Origin: Stomatobaculum longum
Lineage (GTDB): Bacteria > Bacillota > Clostridia > Lachnospirales > Lachnospiraceae
Direction: 5' to 3'
DNA length: 64,000 bases
Assembly: GCA_000242235.1 (NCBI GenBank)
Contig: JH590863.1
Coordinates: 468,393 to 532,392 of the forward strand
Every line of letters starts with the position of its first letter. The stretch's first letter is position 1. Position numbers and translations under genes: made by a program. A model generated the notes under the pieces. That model was not told the DNA's origin, ran no database searches, and worked only from the letters and a program-made list of their open reading frames with translations. Below are positions 32,160-40,400 of this stretch, piece after piece.

Positions 32160-32693
32160 ATGCTTCTTATCAAAAATCTGGAGACGTCAAGATTGACGCT
32201 TCGTTCTTGGCGGAAATCGGACAAAGACTTTACCTTATCTCTGTGGGGTGACAGAGAAAACGGAAAGTACATGAGTGATCCTGTTCGTGAGAATATGGAC
32301 GAAGCGTATCTCAAATGTGTCGACGAGATGGAGGACAATCCGGAGGGATATTATCTGCTTGCCGAACGGAAAGCGGATGCGATGCCTGTCGGAACTTGCT
32401 GTATATTCCCCGAAAACGGGAATTATGATATTGGGTATTGCGTTGCAAAGGAATACTGGAGAGAAGGCCTCGGAACCGAGATGGTCGATGCCATCCTTCG
32501 CTGGGTGAAAGCAAAAGGCGGGAAGTCCGTTACGGGAGAAGTGGCCGATGGTAATCTCCCGTCAATCGCGCTTCTTCGCAAATTCGGGTTTACGGAGGAC
32601 AGAAAGACGCGCTATAAAAAGTGGGGCGAAGAGACCTATTTTGACGCCCATTATTATAAGTTGAATTTAGATGGGCTGCCGATTTCGTTATAG
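32160..32693 (+). CDS. GNAT-family N-acetyltransferase (RimJ/RimL-like)
   Basis: A 177-residue protein starting MLLIKNLETSRLTLRSWRKS after AATAGGAGGACCATACGCA. ETSRLTLRSW is the RimJ-like opening; DIGYCVAKEYWREGLGTEMV holds the acetyl-CoA pyrophosphate-binding loop, and NLPSIALLRKFGFTEDR is the late motif. It acetylates an amino group of an unknown substrate. It is unlikely to belong functionally to the preceding toxin module, though it is only 14 bp from the pseudogene. The 258 bp after it contain a possible extended -10 (TGCTATAGT near 32909) and nothing else I can assign. Confidence 0.85.
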   Translation: MLLIKNLETSRLTLRSWRKSDKDFTLSLWGDRENGKYMSDPVRENMDEAYLKCVDEMEDNPEGYYLLAERKADAMPVGTCCIFPENGNYDIGYCVAKEYWREGLGTEMVDAILRWVKAKGGKSVTGEVADGNLPSIALLRKFGFTEDRKTRYKKWGEETYFDAHYYKLNLDGLPISL

Positions 32694-32951
32694 TGCTGAC
32701 TCTGCCGTTAGCAGGGACGAAAGCCTCTTTTCCTTCGCGAGGTAACGCGCTTTCGTGACGAACCGGTAGCGTTCAGGGCTCTGTTCGGTTGCCGCTCATG
32801 CAACAGGCAAAGGAGTGGCGGGAGCCGAAAAGCGCTGCGTCGAACCTAAACGGATGAAATTTCAGCTTTTGTTGCCGTAATCACGGTTTTTTGCGGGAGA
32901 TATGCTATAGTGGAACGGTAAGGACGAACAAACCACTTTGGAGGCATATCC

Positions 32952-34571
32952 ATGGATAAAATCATAGATTTCAGAAAAACTGTGTACGAGCTCGCAACGG
33001 AGTACCCGGAGTTCAAGGAGATTATGGCGAGTGTCGGCTTCAAGGAGATCACGGAGCCGGAAATTCTGGCTTCGGCGGGGAAGGTGATGACGGTGCCGAA
33101 GGGCTCCCGGATGAAGGGCATCCCGATGGAGAAGATTGTGAAGGCCTTTGAGGAGAAGGGCTTTCAGGTGAGCGGAGCCGACGGCGCGCCGGTGCCGCCG
33201 ACGCCTCCGACTGCCCCTGTCAAGCCGCCGGTGCCGCCGACTGCGCAGTATAATTTTCCGAATGCGAAACCGGAGAGAGCGGAGGCTTTGAAGAGCTATC
33301 TCACGCGTCTCAGTCAGGGTGAGTCGCTCGACACGGTGCGGGAGGATTTCCGGAAAGAGTTCCACTCGGTCGAAGCGTCCGAAATCATGCAGGCGGAGCA
33401 GCAGCTCATGAAGGACGGCATGCCGCTCGAGGAAGTGCAGAAGCTCTGCGACATTCACTCGGCACTGTTTCACGGGGCAACCAAGGAAGAGCGGATTGCA
33501 AATGCCGAGCGCGAGGTCGCGGCGTCTATGATTCGCATTGCCGACCACGAGAAGGCGGAGCAGCAGGCGCAGTACGGCGACAAGAATGCGCTCGCTGCAA
33601 AGTTGATTGCGATTCCGGGACATCCGCTCGAGACCCTGACGCGGGAAAACCAGGCGCTCTCCCGGCGCATCGAGAGCTTCCGCGATGCGGCCAAACTCGG
33701 CGTGTCCTTAAAGGATGCGGTGCACGCAATCCGTGAGGTCACGGTGCACTACGCAAAGAAGGGCGACTTGCTCTATCCGCTGTTAAAGGTAAAATATGAT
33801 GTGACGGGTCCGTCCTCCGTGATGTGGACGGTGGACGATGAAATTCGCGATGAGTTGGGGCGCCTTGATAAGGCAGAGGTCGAGGACGATGCCTGGAAGG
33901 CGGCGGCAGAGGCTGTCGTGCAGCGTGCGGACGAGATGATTTACAAGGAGACCAACATTCTGTTCCCGATTTGTGCCGTGAATTTCACGGAGGATGAGTG
34001 GAAGCAGATTTACCGCGATTCCAAGGACTATGAGAACTGCCTCGGCGTCGTGAGCAAGGTCTATGAAGCGGCAGAGGAAGATAAGCCGGCGGCAAAGGAG
34101 AAGGAAGTGCAGGTCGCGGTCGATACGACCGAGACAAAGCGCCGCAGCTCGTCCTTTGTCGGTGAAATCGTGATGCCGGGCGGCCACCTGAAGTTGGATC
34201 AGCTCGAGTGGCTGTTGAATACGATTCCGATGGAAATCACCTTTGTCGATGCCGACAACATCAACCGCTATTTCAACGAGAACGAGGGGCAGAAGGCGTT
34301 TAAGCGCCCGAAGATGGCGTTGGACCGCGAAGTGTTCTCCTGCCATCCGCCGAAGGTAGAGCCGCTGGTGCGCCAGATTATCGGAGAGTTCCGCGCGGGA
34401 CGGCAGAGCAGTGTTTCGATTTGGGCCGAGAAGGGCGGAAAGACCATGCTGGTCAATTACCGCGCCGTGCGGGATGCGGAGGGCAACTATCTCGGCACCG
34501 CCGAGTTTGTGCAGGATATGGAATTTGCAAAGAGACATTTTCAGCAGGGAGGAGAGAAGCAGAATGATTAA
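32952..34571 (+). CDS. DUF1858-DUF438-hemerythrin-PAS protein
   Basis: A 539-residue protein starting MDKIIDFRKTVYELATEYPE after TTTGGAGGCATATCC. Residues 1-75 match DUF1858 (FKEIMASVGFKEI, SRMKGIPMEKIVKAFEEKGF). A Pro-rich linker follows, then DUF438 (ALKSYLTRLSQGESLDTVRE). A hemerythrin-like helical bundle spans about 170-340 (HPLETLTREN, HYAKKGDLLYPLL). A PAS-like domain forms the C-terminal 130 residues (EITFVDADNINRYFNENEGQ). Such proteins probably sense oxygen, NO or redox state through an iron site. It overlaps the glutaredoxin-like gene, supporting a redox role. Confidence 0.85.
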   Translation: MDKIIDFRKTVYELATEYPEFKEIMASVGFKEITEPEILASAGKVMTVPKGSRMKGIPMEKIVKAFEEKGFQVSGADGAPVPPTPPTAPVKPPVPPTAQYNFPNAKPERAEALKSYLTRLSQGESLDTVREDFRKEFHSVEASEIMQAEQQLMKDGMPLEEVQKLCDIHSALFHGATKEERIANAEREVAASMIRIADHEKAEQQAQYGDKNALAAKLIAIPGHPLETLTRENQALSRRIESFRDAAKLGVSLKDAVHAIREVTVHYAKKGDLLYPLLKVKYDVTGPSSVMWTVDDEIRDELGRLDKAEVEDDAWKAAAEAVVQRADEMIYKETNILFPICAVNFTEDEWKQIYRDSKDYENCLGVVSKVYEAAEEDKPAAKEKEVQVAVDTTETKRRSSSFVGEIVMPGGHLKLDQLEWLLNTIPMEITFVDADNINRYFNENEGQKAFKRPKMALDREVFSCHPPKVEPLVRQIIGEFRAGRQSSVSIWAEKGGKTMLVNYRAVRDAEGNYLGTAEFVQDMEFAKRHFQQGGEKQND

Positions 34572-34818
34572 GGTGTACGGGATGCCGAGCTGCCCGGATT
34601 GCGCGGAAGTCGCGGAAAAGATCAAGGCGAGCGGCAGAGAGAGCGAGTTTGAAATCATCAATATCGGCGAGCATGTGGCCTATCTGAAGGCGTTTTTACA
34701 GCTTCGCGACCGCGAGGAGGCATTCCGACCGGTCAGAGAGGGCGGTTATGTCGGCATTCCCTGCTTTGTCCGGGAAGACGGAACGGTGTCGCTTGATCCG
34801 GCGGAATTCGGTCTCTGA
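34564..34818 (+). CDS. Glutaredoxin/thioredoxin-like small redox protein
   Basis: An 84-residue protein starting MIKVYGMPSCPDCAEVAEKI, with the redox motif CPDC (Cys 10, Cys 13) and the cis-Pro region YVGIPCFVREDG. Thioredoxin fold of glutaredoxin size. The ATG lies inside the last codons of the DUF438 gene (8-bp overlap), after AGGGAGGAGAAGCAGA, so the two are translated together. It likely exchanges disulfides for the upstream sensor or for thioredoxin partners. Confidence 0.8.
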   Translation: MIKVYGMPSCPDCAEVAEKIKASGRESEFEIINIGEHVAYLKAFLQLRDREEAFRPVREGGYVGIPCFVREDGTVSLDPAEFGL

Positions 34819-34824
34819 GAGGGC

Positions 34825-34853
34825 TTGACATCTGTCACTGACTCTGGCAAAAT
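34825..34853 (+). promoter_or_regulatory. Promoter of thioredoxin gene
   Basis: TTGACA (34825-34830) and CAAAAT (34848-34853) with a 17-bp spacer, 52 bp before the trxA start codon. Confidence 0.55.
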
Positions 34854-34905
34854 AGGAGTAGTTATTGATTTTATGCATGAAATCAGACCCTAAGGAGGTA
34901 GTGCG

Positions 34906-35223
34906 ATGGAATATCGTTTCACAAAAGATAGTTTTGAGAAGGAAGTTCTGGAGTCCAAGGAGCCGGTGCTCATTGACTTCTACGCGGATTGGTGCGGTCC
35001 CTGCAAGATGATGGCGCCGGTGGTTGAGAAGCTCGCGGAGAAGTACGAGGGCAAGGTCAAGGTCGGCAAGGTCAACTCGGACGATGAGCCGGAGCTTGCA
35101 CAGATGTTTCAGGTCATGAGTATCCCGAACTTTGTCATCATCAAGGACGGCAAGGTTGTGGATCGTGTGATCGGCGCAGTGCCGCAGCAGGCACTGGAGG
35201 AGAAGCTGGACGCGCAGCTTTGA
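34906..35223 (+). CDS. trxA: Thioredoxin
   Basis: A 105-residue protein starting MEYRFTKDSFEKEVLESKEP after AAGGAGGTAGTGCG. The active site WCGPCK (Cys 30, Cys 33), DFYADWC and the cis-Pro in MSIPNFVIIKDGK are canonical. It reduces cytoplasmic disulfides, with thioredoxin reductase encoded elsewhere. It sits after the glutaredoxin-like gene with its own promoter and a strong terminator behind it. Confidence 0.95.
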   Translation: MEYRFTKDSFEKEVLESKEPVLIDFYADWCGPCKMMAPVVEKLAEKYEGKVKVGKVNSDDEPELAQMFQVMSIPNFVIIKDGKVVDRVIGAVPQQALEEKLDAQL

Positions 35224-35240
35224 GACGAAAGCGGATAGAG

Positions 35241-35283
35241 AGCGCCGCACTGTGGAGTATCACCACAGTGCGGCGCTTTTTCC
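35241..35283 (+). terminator. Intrinsic terminator of trxA
   Basis: AGCGCCGCACTGTGG and CCACAGTGCGGCGCT pair perfectly over 15 bp and are followed by TTTTT. Confidence 0.9.
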
Positions 35284-35438
35284 GTTCCGGAAGAGACGAA
35301 ACTTGAATTGTGCTCAAATTCCTGATAAGTTTGAGGTGCTTTCTGTGCAAAATTCGGCATATGTTAAAATGGGGTGGTAAGTTTATGTTGCCCTTGCTAT
35401 AATGAGGACACTAAAAATCACAAAGGGGGTAACTTAGC

Positions 35439-36224
35439 ATGAACATACGCGACATTATCCTCCCGAGAGAGAAGACAAAAAACCTCAGATGGTTTGATGT
35501 CATCATCATCACCCTGATTCTCTTCGGGAAGTTTATTGTCATCTCCACGCAGATGTACCTCGCGACCCTGAAACCGGCCGTTGAGGCGGCTGCGACAGCG
35601 GTCACGGAAGCTGCAACGGAGGTTGCGGAGACAACAACAGATGTGGCAACCGAGGGTGCCGCCTACTCCAGTAACCTAAGGTATCAGGCGACCATGCTGG
35701 CGATTGTCTTCATCTACCTCTTTATCCGGAACTTTGACTTCAAGCAGATCAAGTTCAGGCTGAACTGGAAGATTATCCCGCAGTACCTGGTGCTCTTCAT
35801 CATCATGGGCCTCAGCGCAGACATTCTGTATCTGATTTTCGACAACGGCTACAACTACTTCTCGGCGGAGAGCCTGAGCCATATCAACCTGCTCTCGGTA
35901 TTTCCGAAGTTTGCGGCGCTCTCCAAGGTCGCGATTATTTACGCGCTGCTGAACGCGTTCTATGAGGAGTTCTACTTCCTCGGCCTGCTCGGCACCGTGC
36001 AGGAGAAGTACAAGTGGGGCACCCTGGTGTTCTCGACGATTATCCGCGCTTCGTTCCACACCTACCAGGGTATGGCTTCGGCGCTCATCATCGGTATCTT
36101 CTTTGGTCTGCTCTACTATGTTTCCTACCACAAGTTCATCAAGAACCTGCTCCCGATTGTGCTGGTTCACTCGATGGCGGATATGTTCGGATCGGGCCTC
36201 ATCTACCTGATTTCCCAGTGGTAA
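35439..36224 (+). CDS. CPBP-family intramembrane protease-like protein
   Basis: A 261-residue membrane protein starting MNIRDIILPREKTKNLRWFD after AAGGGGGTAACTTAGC. The CPBP motifs appear as YEEFYFLGL (Glu-Glu pair), SFHTYQG (His) and LVHSMADM (His). The usual Arg after EExxx is replaced. An Ala/Thr/Glu-rich stretch (EAAATAVTEAATEVAETTTD) forms an extracytoplasmic loop after the first span. CPBP proteins process prenylated or peptide substrates or act in bacteriocin self-immunity; the target here is unknown. TATAAT with an upstream TGC (near 35396) is its likely promoter. Confidence 0.8.
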   Translation: MNIRDIILPREKTKNLRWFDVIIITLILFGKFIVISTQMYLATLKPAVEAAATAVTEAATEVAETTTDVATEGAAYSSNLRYQATMLAIVFIYLFIRNFDFKQIKFRLNWKIIPQYLVLFIIMGLSADILYLIFDNGYNYFSAESLSHINLLSVFPKFAALSKVAIIYALLNAFYEEFYFLGLLGTVQEKYKWGTLVFSTIIRASFHTYQGMASALIIGIFFGLLYYVSYHKFIKNLLPIVLVHSMADMFGSGLIYLISQW

Positions 36225-36240
36225 TCACTTTCGGCAAAGA

Positions 36241-36272
36241 AAAGCGCTCTGCATCGCTGCAGAGCGCTTTTT
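36241..36272 (+). terminator. Terminator after the CPBP gene
   Basis: AAAGCGCTCTGCA and TGCAGAGCGCTTT pair over 13 bp around TCGC, with a T-run on the plus strand and AAAA before it, so it may also stop convergent aspA transcription. Confidence 0.85.
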
Positions 36273-36295
36273 GTATGCGTTGTTTGCGGGGACAC

Positions 36296-37732
36296 TCAGT
36301 CAGAGAGTAAATCCGCGGGATTTCTGCCCTGGATACCGGGCTTCGTCATGGTATAGGGATCGAGGATGGTCTTTAACTGCTCCTCGGAGAGCAGCTTCTT
36401 CTGCAGAATCAGTTCGCGGACGGACTGGTTGGTGCGGAGCGCTTCCTTTGCGATGTTCGCCGCAGTCTCGTAACCGACATAGGGGCAGATGGCGGTGATG
36501 ATGCCGATGGAGCTCTCGACCATCTCACGGCAGTGCTCTTCGTTTGCCGTGATGCCGACGATGCAGTTGTCGACAAGGGTCTGAACGGCGTTGCTGAGGG
36601 TCTGAATCGACTCGAAGAGGTTGTAGAAGATAATCGGCTCAAACGCGTTCAGCTCAAGCTGACCTGCCTCGGCCGCCATGGTAATCGTCACATCGTTTCC
36701 GATGATGTTGAACGCGACCTGGTTCACGACCTCGGGGATAACCGGGTTAATCTTGCCCGGCATAATCGAGGAGCCGTTCTGCTTTGCGGGTAGGTTAATC
36801 TCGCAGAAGCCGGTGCGCGGGCCCGAGGACATGAGGCGAAGGTCATTACACATCTTCGAGAGGTTCACGGCGCAGCTCTTTACGATGCCCGAGACCATCG
36901 CATAGCTGTCGAGGTTCTGGGTCGCGTCGATGGTGTCGTAGCTCTGCACGAGTTCCTCGCCGGTAATCGTAGACATGTTCTTGACGACGCGGTGGAAGTA
37001 GGTCGTATCTGCGTTTAAGCCGGTGCCGATTGCCGTGCCGCCCATGTTGAGGGAGCGGATTTCTTCTTTTGCGTTGTCAAAGCGGCGAATGTCGCGGCCG
37101 ATGGCGCTCGCATAGGCGTGGAACTCCTGGCCGAGACGAATCGGCACAGCGTCCTGGAGCTGCGTGCGGCCCATCTTGATGACAGCGTCGAACTCATCGG
37201 ACTTCTCAAGCAGTGCCTTTTCGAGGCGCTTTAACTGAATCTGTGCGCGGCGGAGCAGCGTGAGAGCCGCCATTTTGCCGCAGGACGGGAACACATCGTT
37301 GGTAGACTGGCCGAAGTTCACATGGTCATTCGGGTTCACAATGCTGTAGTCGCCCTTGGTGCCGCCGAGAATCTCGATGGCGCGGTTTGCGATGACCTCA
37401 TTGGCATTCATGTTGAGAGAGGTGCCGGCGCCACCCTGAATCGGGTCGACAATGAACTGGTCGTGCAGCTTGCCGTCGATGATTTCGTCGCAGGCTTTGA
37501 CGATTGCGCTTGCGCGCTCCTTCGAGAGCTCGCCGACCTCAAAGTTCGTGATGGCAGCGGCCTTCTTGATCTGGGCAACGCTGACAATGAGCTCCGGATG
37601 CATCTTGAGCCCGGTGATGTTGAAATTCTCATGTGCGCGGAGCGTCTGCACGCCGTAATAGGCGTCAATCGGGACTTCTTTTTCACCGATCGAATCGTGC
37701 TCCAGGCGATACCCTTCTCTTACTTCCGTCAT
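36296..37732 (-). CDS. aspA: Aspartate ammonia-lyase
   Basis: A 478-residue protein starting MTEVREGYRLEHDSIGEKEV. The fumarase/aspartase signature GSSIMPGKINPV (near residue 320) supplies the mobile catalytic loop; NFGQSTNDVFPS and GGTAIGTGLNA are also conserved. It converts aspartate to fumarate and ammonia, feeding fumarate respiration or nitrogen release in anaerobes. Length is normal. It is divergent from a LysR regulator with a shared 139-bp spacer, so it is probably controlled by that protein. Confidence 0.95.
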   Translation of the reverse strand: MTEVREGYRLEHDSIGEKEVPIDAYYGVQTLRAHENFNITGLKMHPELIVSVAQIKKAAAITNFEVGELSKERASAIVKACDEIIDGKLHDQFIVDPIQGGAGTSLNMNANEVIANRAIEILGGTKGDYSIVNPNDHVNFGQSTNDVFPSCGKMAALTLLRRAQIQLKRLEKALLEKSDEFDAVIKMGRTQLQDAVPIRLGQEFHAYASAIGRDIRRFDNAKEEIRSLNMGGTAIGTGLNADTTYFHRVVKNMSTITGEELVQSYDTIDATQNLDSYAMVSGIVKSCAVNLSKMCNDLRLMSSGPRTGFCEINLPAKQNGSSIMPGKINPVIPEVVNQVAFNIIGNDVTITMAAEAGQLELNAFEPIIFYNLFESIQTLSNAVQTLVDNCIVGITANEEHCREMVESSIGIITAICPYVGYETAANIAKEALRTNQSVRELILQKKLLSEEQLKTILDPYTMTKPGIQGRNPADLLSD

Positions 37733-37800
37733 GGTAAAACCTCCCTAAATAGGTTTTTTGAAGTGCTTGTCTCCAGTCTAACAGAGCGCTATACTATTCA

Positions 37801-37831
37801 CAAATATCAATAAAGTGATATGAGATATTTG
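37801..37831. promoter_or_regulatory. Candidate LysR operator between aspA and the lysR gene
   Basis: CAAATATC (37801-37808) and GATATTTG (37824-37831) form a perfect 8-bp inverted repeat with a 15-bp centre, the size and symmetry of LysR-type binding sites. It lies in the divergent intergenic region, 41 bp upstream of the regulator's start codon. Confidence 0.55.
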
Positions 37832-37871
37832 AAAAAAGAAATGTAACTGTCGACAGATAAAAAGGAGAAAA

Positions 37872-38816
37872 ATGTCAGGCGAAGATATGTTTCAGGGCAT
37901 GCGCTATGTCTATGAAGTATACCGGGAGATGAGTTTCTCACGCGCGGCAAAGAAACTCTTTATCTCCCAGCCCTCGCTCAGCAATGCGGTCCGAAAGACC
38001 GAACAGCGGCTCGGCGCGCCGCTCTTTGACCGGAGCACGAATCCGATCGGTCTCACCGATCTCGGGCGGGAATATATTCGCGCGGTCGAACTGATTCTCG
38101 ACGTGGAGAACGGCTTTGCGACCTATGTGCACGACCGGAACGCCCTGCAAAACGGGGCGGTCTCGATCGGCGGGACCAATGTCTTCACCTCATATGCGCT
38201 GCCGCCGCTGGTCGCCCAATTCACCGAGCAGTTTCCGCAGATTCACATAGAGCTCGTGGAGGCCGTGACCTCGGAACTGAAGGAGAGGCTCTCGGACGGC
38301 TCGCTGGATCTGCTGATCGACAACACCGAGCTGAATGCCGCGGCCTATGAGAAAAAGTTCTTCCGCGAAGAGCATCTCCTTCTCACGGTGCCGAAGGCGC
38401 TTGCGGTCAATGAGAGAGTGCGGAACTACGCACTGACCGCAGAGGATATCAAGCGCAACGCGCACTTAAATTCCCGCATTCCCCCGGTGCCGCTGCAGGA
38501 ATTCCGGGAGGAGCGCTTTCTTTTGCTCCGCGAGGGCAATGACACGAGAGAGCGGGCGGACCGGCTCTGCCATGAGGCCGGATTTTCACCGAAGCTGCGG
38601 CTTGAGCCGGAGCAGCAGGTGACAGCGTATAACTTCTCCTGCTACGGCATGGGCATCTCGTTTAACGGCGATGTTTTGATTAAACACGTCCCCGATGACA
38701 CCAACCTTTGCTTCTACAAGCTGAACGCGCGGGAGGCTGTGCGCGAAGTCAATTTCTATTTCCGCCGGAATCGCTACATGTCGCGGGCGGTGCGAGAGTT
38801 TCTCAAACTTGTGTAA
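37872..38816 (+). CDS. LysR-family transcriptional regulator
   Basis: A 314-residue protein starting MSGEDMFQGMRYVYEVYREM after AAAGGAGAAAA. The N-terminal winged helix-turn-helix SFSRAAKKLFISQPSLSNAVRKTE is standard for the family, and the rest is a periplasmic-binding-like effector domain (GAVSIGGTNVFTSYALPPLV, LLIDNTELN). Divergence from aspA and the inverted repeat between them suggest that it controls aspA in response to an amino acid or dicarboxylate. Confidence 0.9.
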   Translation: MSGEDMFQGMRYVYEVYREMSFSRAAKKLFISQPSLSNAVRKTEQRLGAPLFDRSTNPIGLTDLGREYIRAVELILDVENGFATYVHDRNALQNGAVSIGGTNVFTSYALPPLVAQFTEQFPQIHIELVEAVTSELKERLSDGSLDLLIDNTELNAAAYEKKFFREEHLLLTVPKALAVNERVRNYALTAEDIKRNAHLNSRIPPVPLQEFREERFLLLREGNDTRERADRLCHEAGFSPKLRLEPEQQVTAYNFSCYGMGISFNGDVLIKHVPDDTNLCFYKLNAREAVREVNFYFRRNRYMSRAVREFLKLV

Positions 38817-38944
38817 GCATAAGTCTATAAGAGGTATAGCTTTTGGATGATAACAAGTGATTTCGAATTAGAACTGGCGGGAGAAGCGAGGTTTATGCTA
38901 TTCTGAAGCAATTCAAGAAATCTATTCCGGTAGGAGGTGAATGA

Positions 38945-40003
38945 TTGAATCCAAACACACAATTTCTGATTCTGCGCGGCATTCAGCTGTTTTCGCTGCT
39001 GCTGATCGGAATCTTTGTCTATGTGATGGTGAAAGAGCCGCGTACGCTCTGGAGCGGGGTTAGCTTTTTGTTCGCGCTTGCGGGACTCGGCATCCTATTC
39101 CTGTTGCTGATATTCCGCTATTCGGACTGGCTGCAGGCGCATACGCCGATCCGTTTTTTGCTCTTGCTGCTCATGATTCTTTTCATGCTGGCGGTCCTGC
39201 TGTTTCCGTTGCTGCTGGTGCTTACCTTTTTCATTCAGGGCATACAGGTGCTGCGGCGCGAAGGACTGCGCCCGCAGAACTTGCTGTCACTGCTCTTTGC
39301 AATCTTACTCTTTGCCTATCTGATTTTCTGGCCGCAGCTTGGTGACTGGCAGAGTAACTTCGCGGGCAGAACGGTCTATGCGATTGTGGGACTTTGGATT
39401 GCGTACGGACTGCTGCTCTTTGCAATCTATGCCATCTCCGCACTGCTGAATCTGATACACCGGCGAGACAGTCAGAACTTCGACTATATTGTCGTGCTGG
39501 GCGCGGGCATCCGGGGGGAGCGTGTTACACCGCTGCTCGCGGCGAGACTGGACCGCGGCATTGCCCTTCTAAAAAAGAATAAGAAAGCACTGCTCATTCT
39601 GTCGGGCGGACAGGGACCGGGGGAAGATATCACAGAGGGCGAGGCCATGGCGCGTTATGCGCTGTCAAGGAGGGTTCCGCCGGAAAAAATACTGGTCGAA
39701 AAACAATCGAGAAATACGAGACAAAATCTGGAATATTCCAGAGAACTGATGGAGCGAACTCATCCGCGTGTTGCCGTGGTGACGACGAGTTATCATGTGT
39801 TCCGGGCCTTGCTCCTCGCGCGGCGGATGCATCTTCCGTGCAAGGGGTTCGGGGCAAAAACCAAGTGGTACTATACGCTGAATGCCCTGATTCGCGAGTA
39901 TGTGGGTTATGTTAGTTTAAGCTATCGTTTGCATATCTTTGTCTTGGTGCTTTTGTCCTGCTTGGTACTTCTTGCGAATATTTTACCGAGATATTTGCAC
40001 TAA
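38945..40003 (+). CDS. YdcF/SanA-like DUF218 membrane protein
   Basis: A 352-residue protein from a TTG at 38945 (the nearby ATG at 38941 is out of frame), after GGTAGGAGGTGAATGA. Five or so hydrophobic segments fill the first 180 residues. The DUF218 domain follows: DYIVVLGAGIRGERVTPLLA, LSGGQGPGEDITEGEAMARY, ESRNTRQN-like QSRNTRQNLEYS and VVTTSYHVFRALLLARRM. It ends in another membrane span. DUF218 proteins are linked to envelope and cell-wall integrity, but the reaction is unknown. Confidence 0.85.
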   Translation: MNPNTQFLILRGIQLFSLLLIGIFVYVMVKEPRTLWSGVSFLFALAGLGILFLLLIFRYSDWLQAHTPIRFLLLLLMILFMLAVLLFPLLLVLTFFIQGIQVLRREGLRPQNLLSLLFAILLFAYLIFWPQLGDWQSNFAGRTVYAIVGLWIAYGLLLFAIYAISALLNLIHRRDSQNFDYIVVLGAGIRGERVTPLLAARLDRGIALLKKNKKALLILSGGQGPGEDITEGEAMARYALSRRVPPEKILVEKQSRNTRQNLEYSRELMERTHPRVAVVTTSYHVFRALLLARRMHLPCKGFGAKTKWYYTLNALIREYVGYVSLSYRLHIFVLVLLSCLVLLANILPRYLH

Positions 40004-40094
40004 GCGCTGTTAGAGATTTCAAAATAAGTTTATTTTGCACTTTCCGGAAAAGACGCTAAACTATAGACAATGAATTTCAACTTAGGAGGTAAGA

Positions 40095-40400
40095 ATGATG
40101 TTTGGTACAAAGCAGCTGTTTAAGCTTGGTCTGTTTATCGGTGGTACGGTGTTCGGTACGGCAGGTATCACGATTCTGAAGTCGAGAGACGCAAAGTGCG
40201 CTTACACGCACGCAACCGCAGCGGTGCTCCGCGGCAAGGACTGCGTGATGAAGACCGTCTCCACGCTTCGCGAGAACTGCGATGACATCTATGAGGATGC
40301 AAAGGATCTGAACGAGCGCCGTTATGCAGCGGATGCGGAGAGAGCTTACCAGGAGGCAAAGGCTCTGGTTGAGGAGCACGAGGCAGCGACGGAAGCATGA
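40095..40400 (+). CDS. DUF6110-like partner of the metal P-type ATPase
   Basis: A 101-residue protein starting MMFGTKQLFKLGLFIGGTVF after TTAGGAGGTAAGA. One N-terminal membrane or hairpin segment (LFIGGTVFGTAGITILKS) is followed by a helical charged tail (YEDAKDLNERRYAADAERAY). Its stop overlaps the P-type ATPase start (ATGA). Genes of this type travel with the same ATPase in Clostridia, suggesting an accessory subunit or regulator. Confidence 0.7.
   Translation: MMFGTKQLFKLGLFIGGTVFGTAGITILKSRDAKCAYTHATAAVLRGKDCVMKTVSTLRENCDDIYEDAKDLNERRYAADAERAYQEAKALVEEHEAATEA

Noticed and set aside
32697-32870. GC-rich stretch after the acetyltransferase gene as a structured RNA
   Set aside because: Only short, weak stems could be found, with no promoter-terminator pair and no second copy for comparison.
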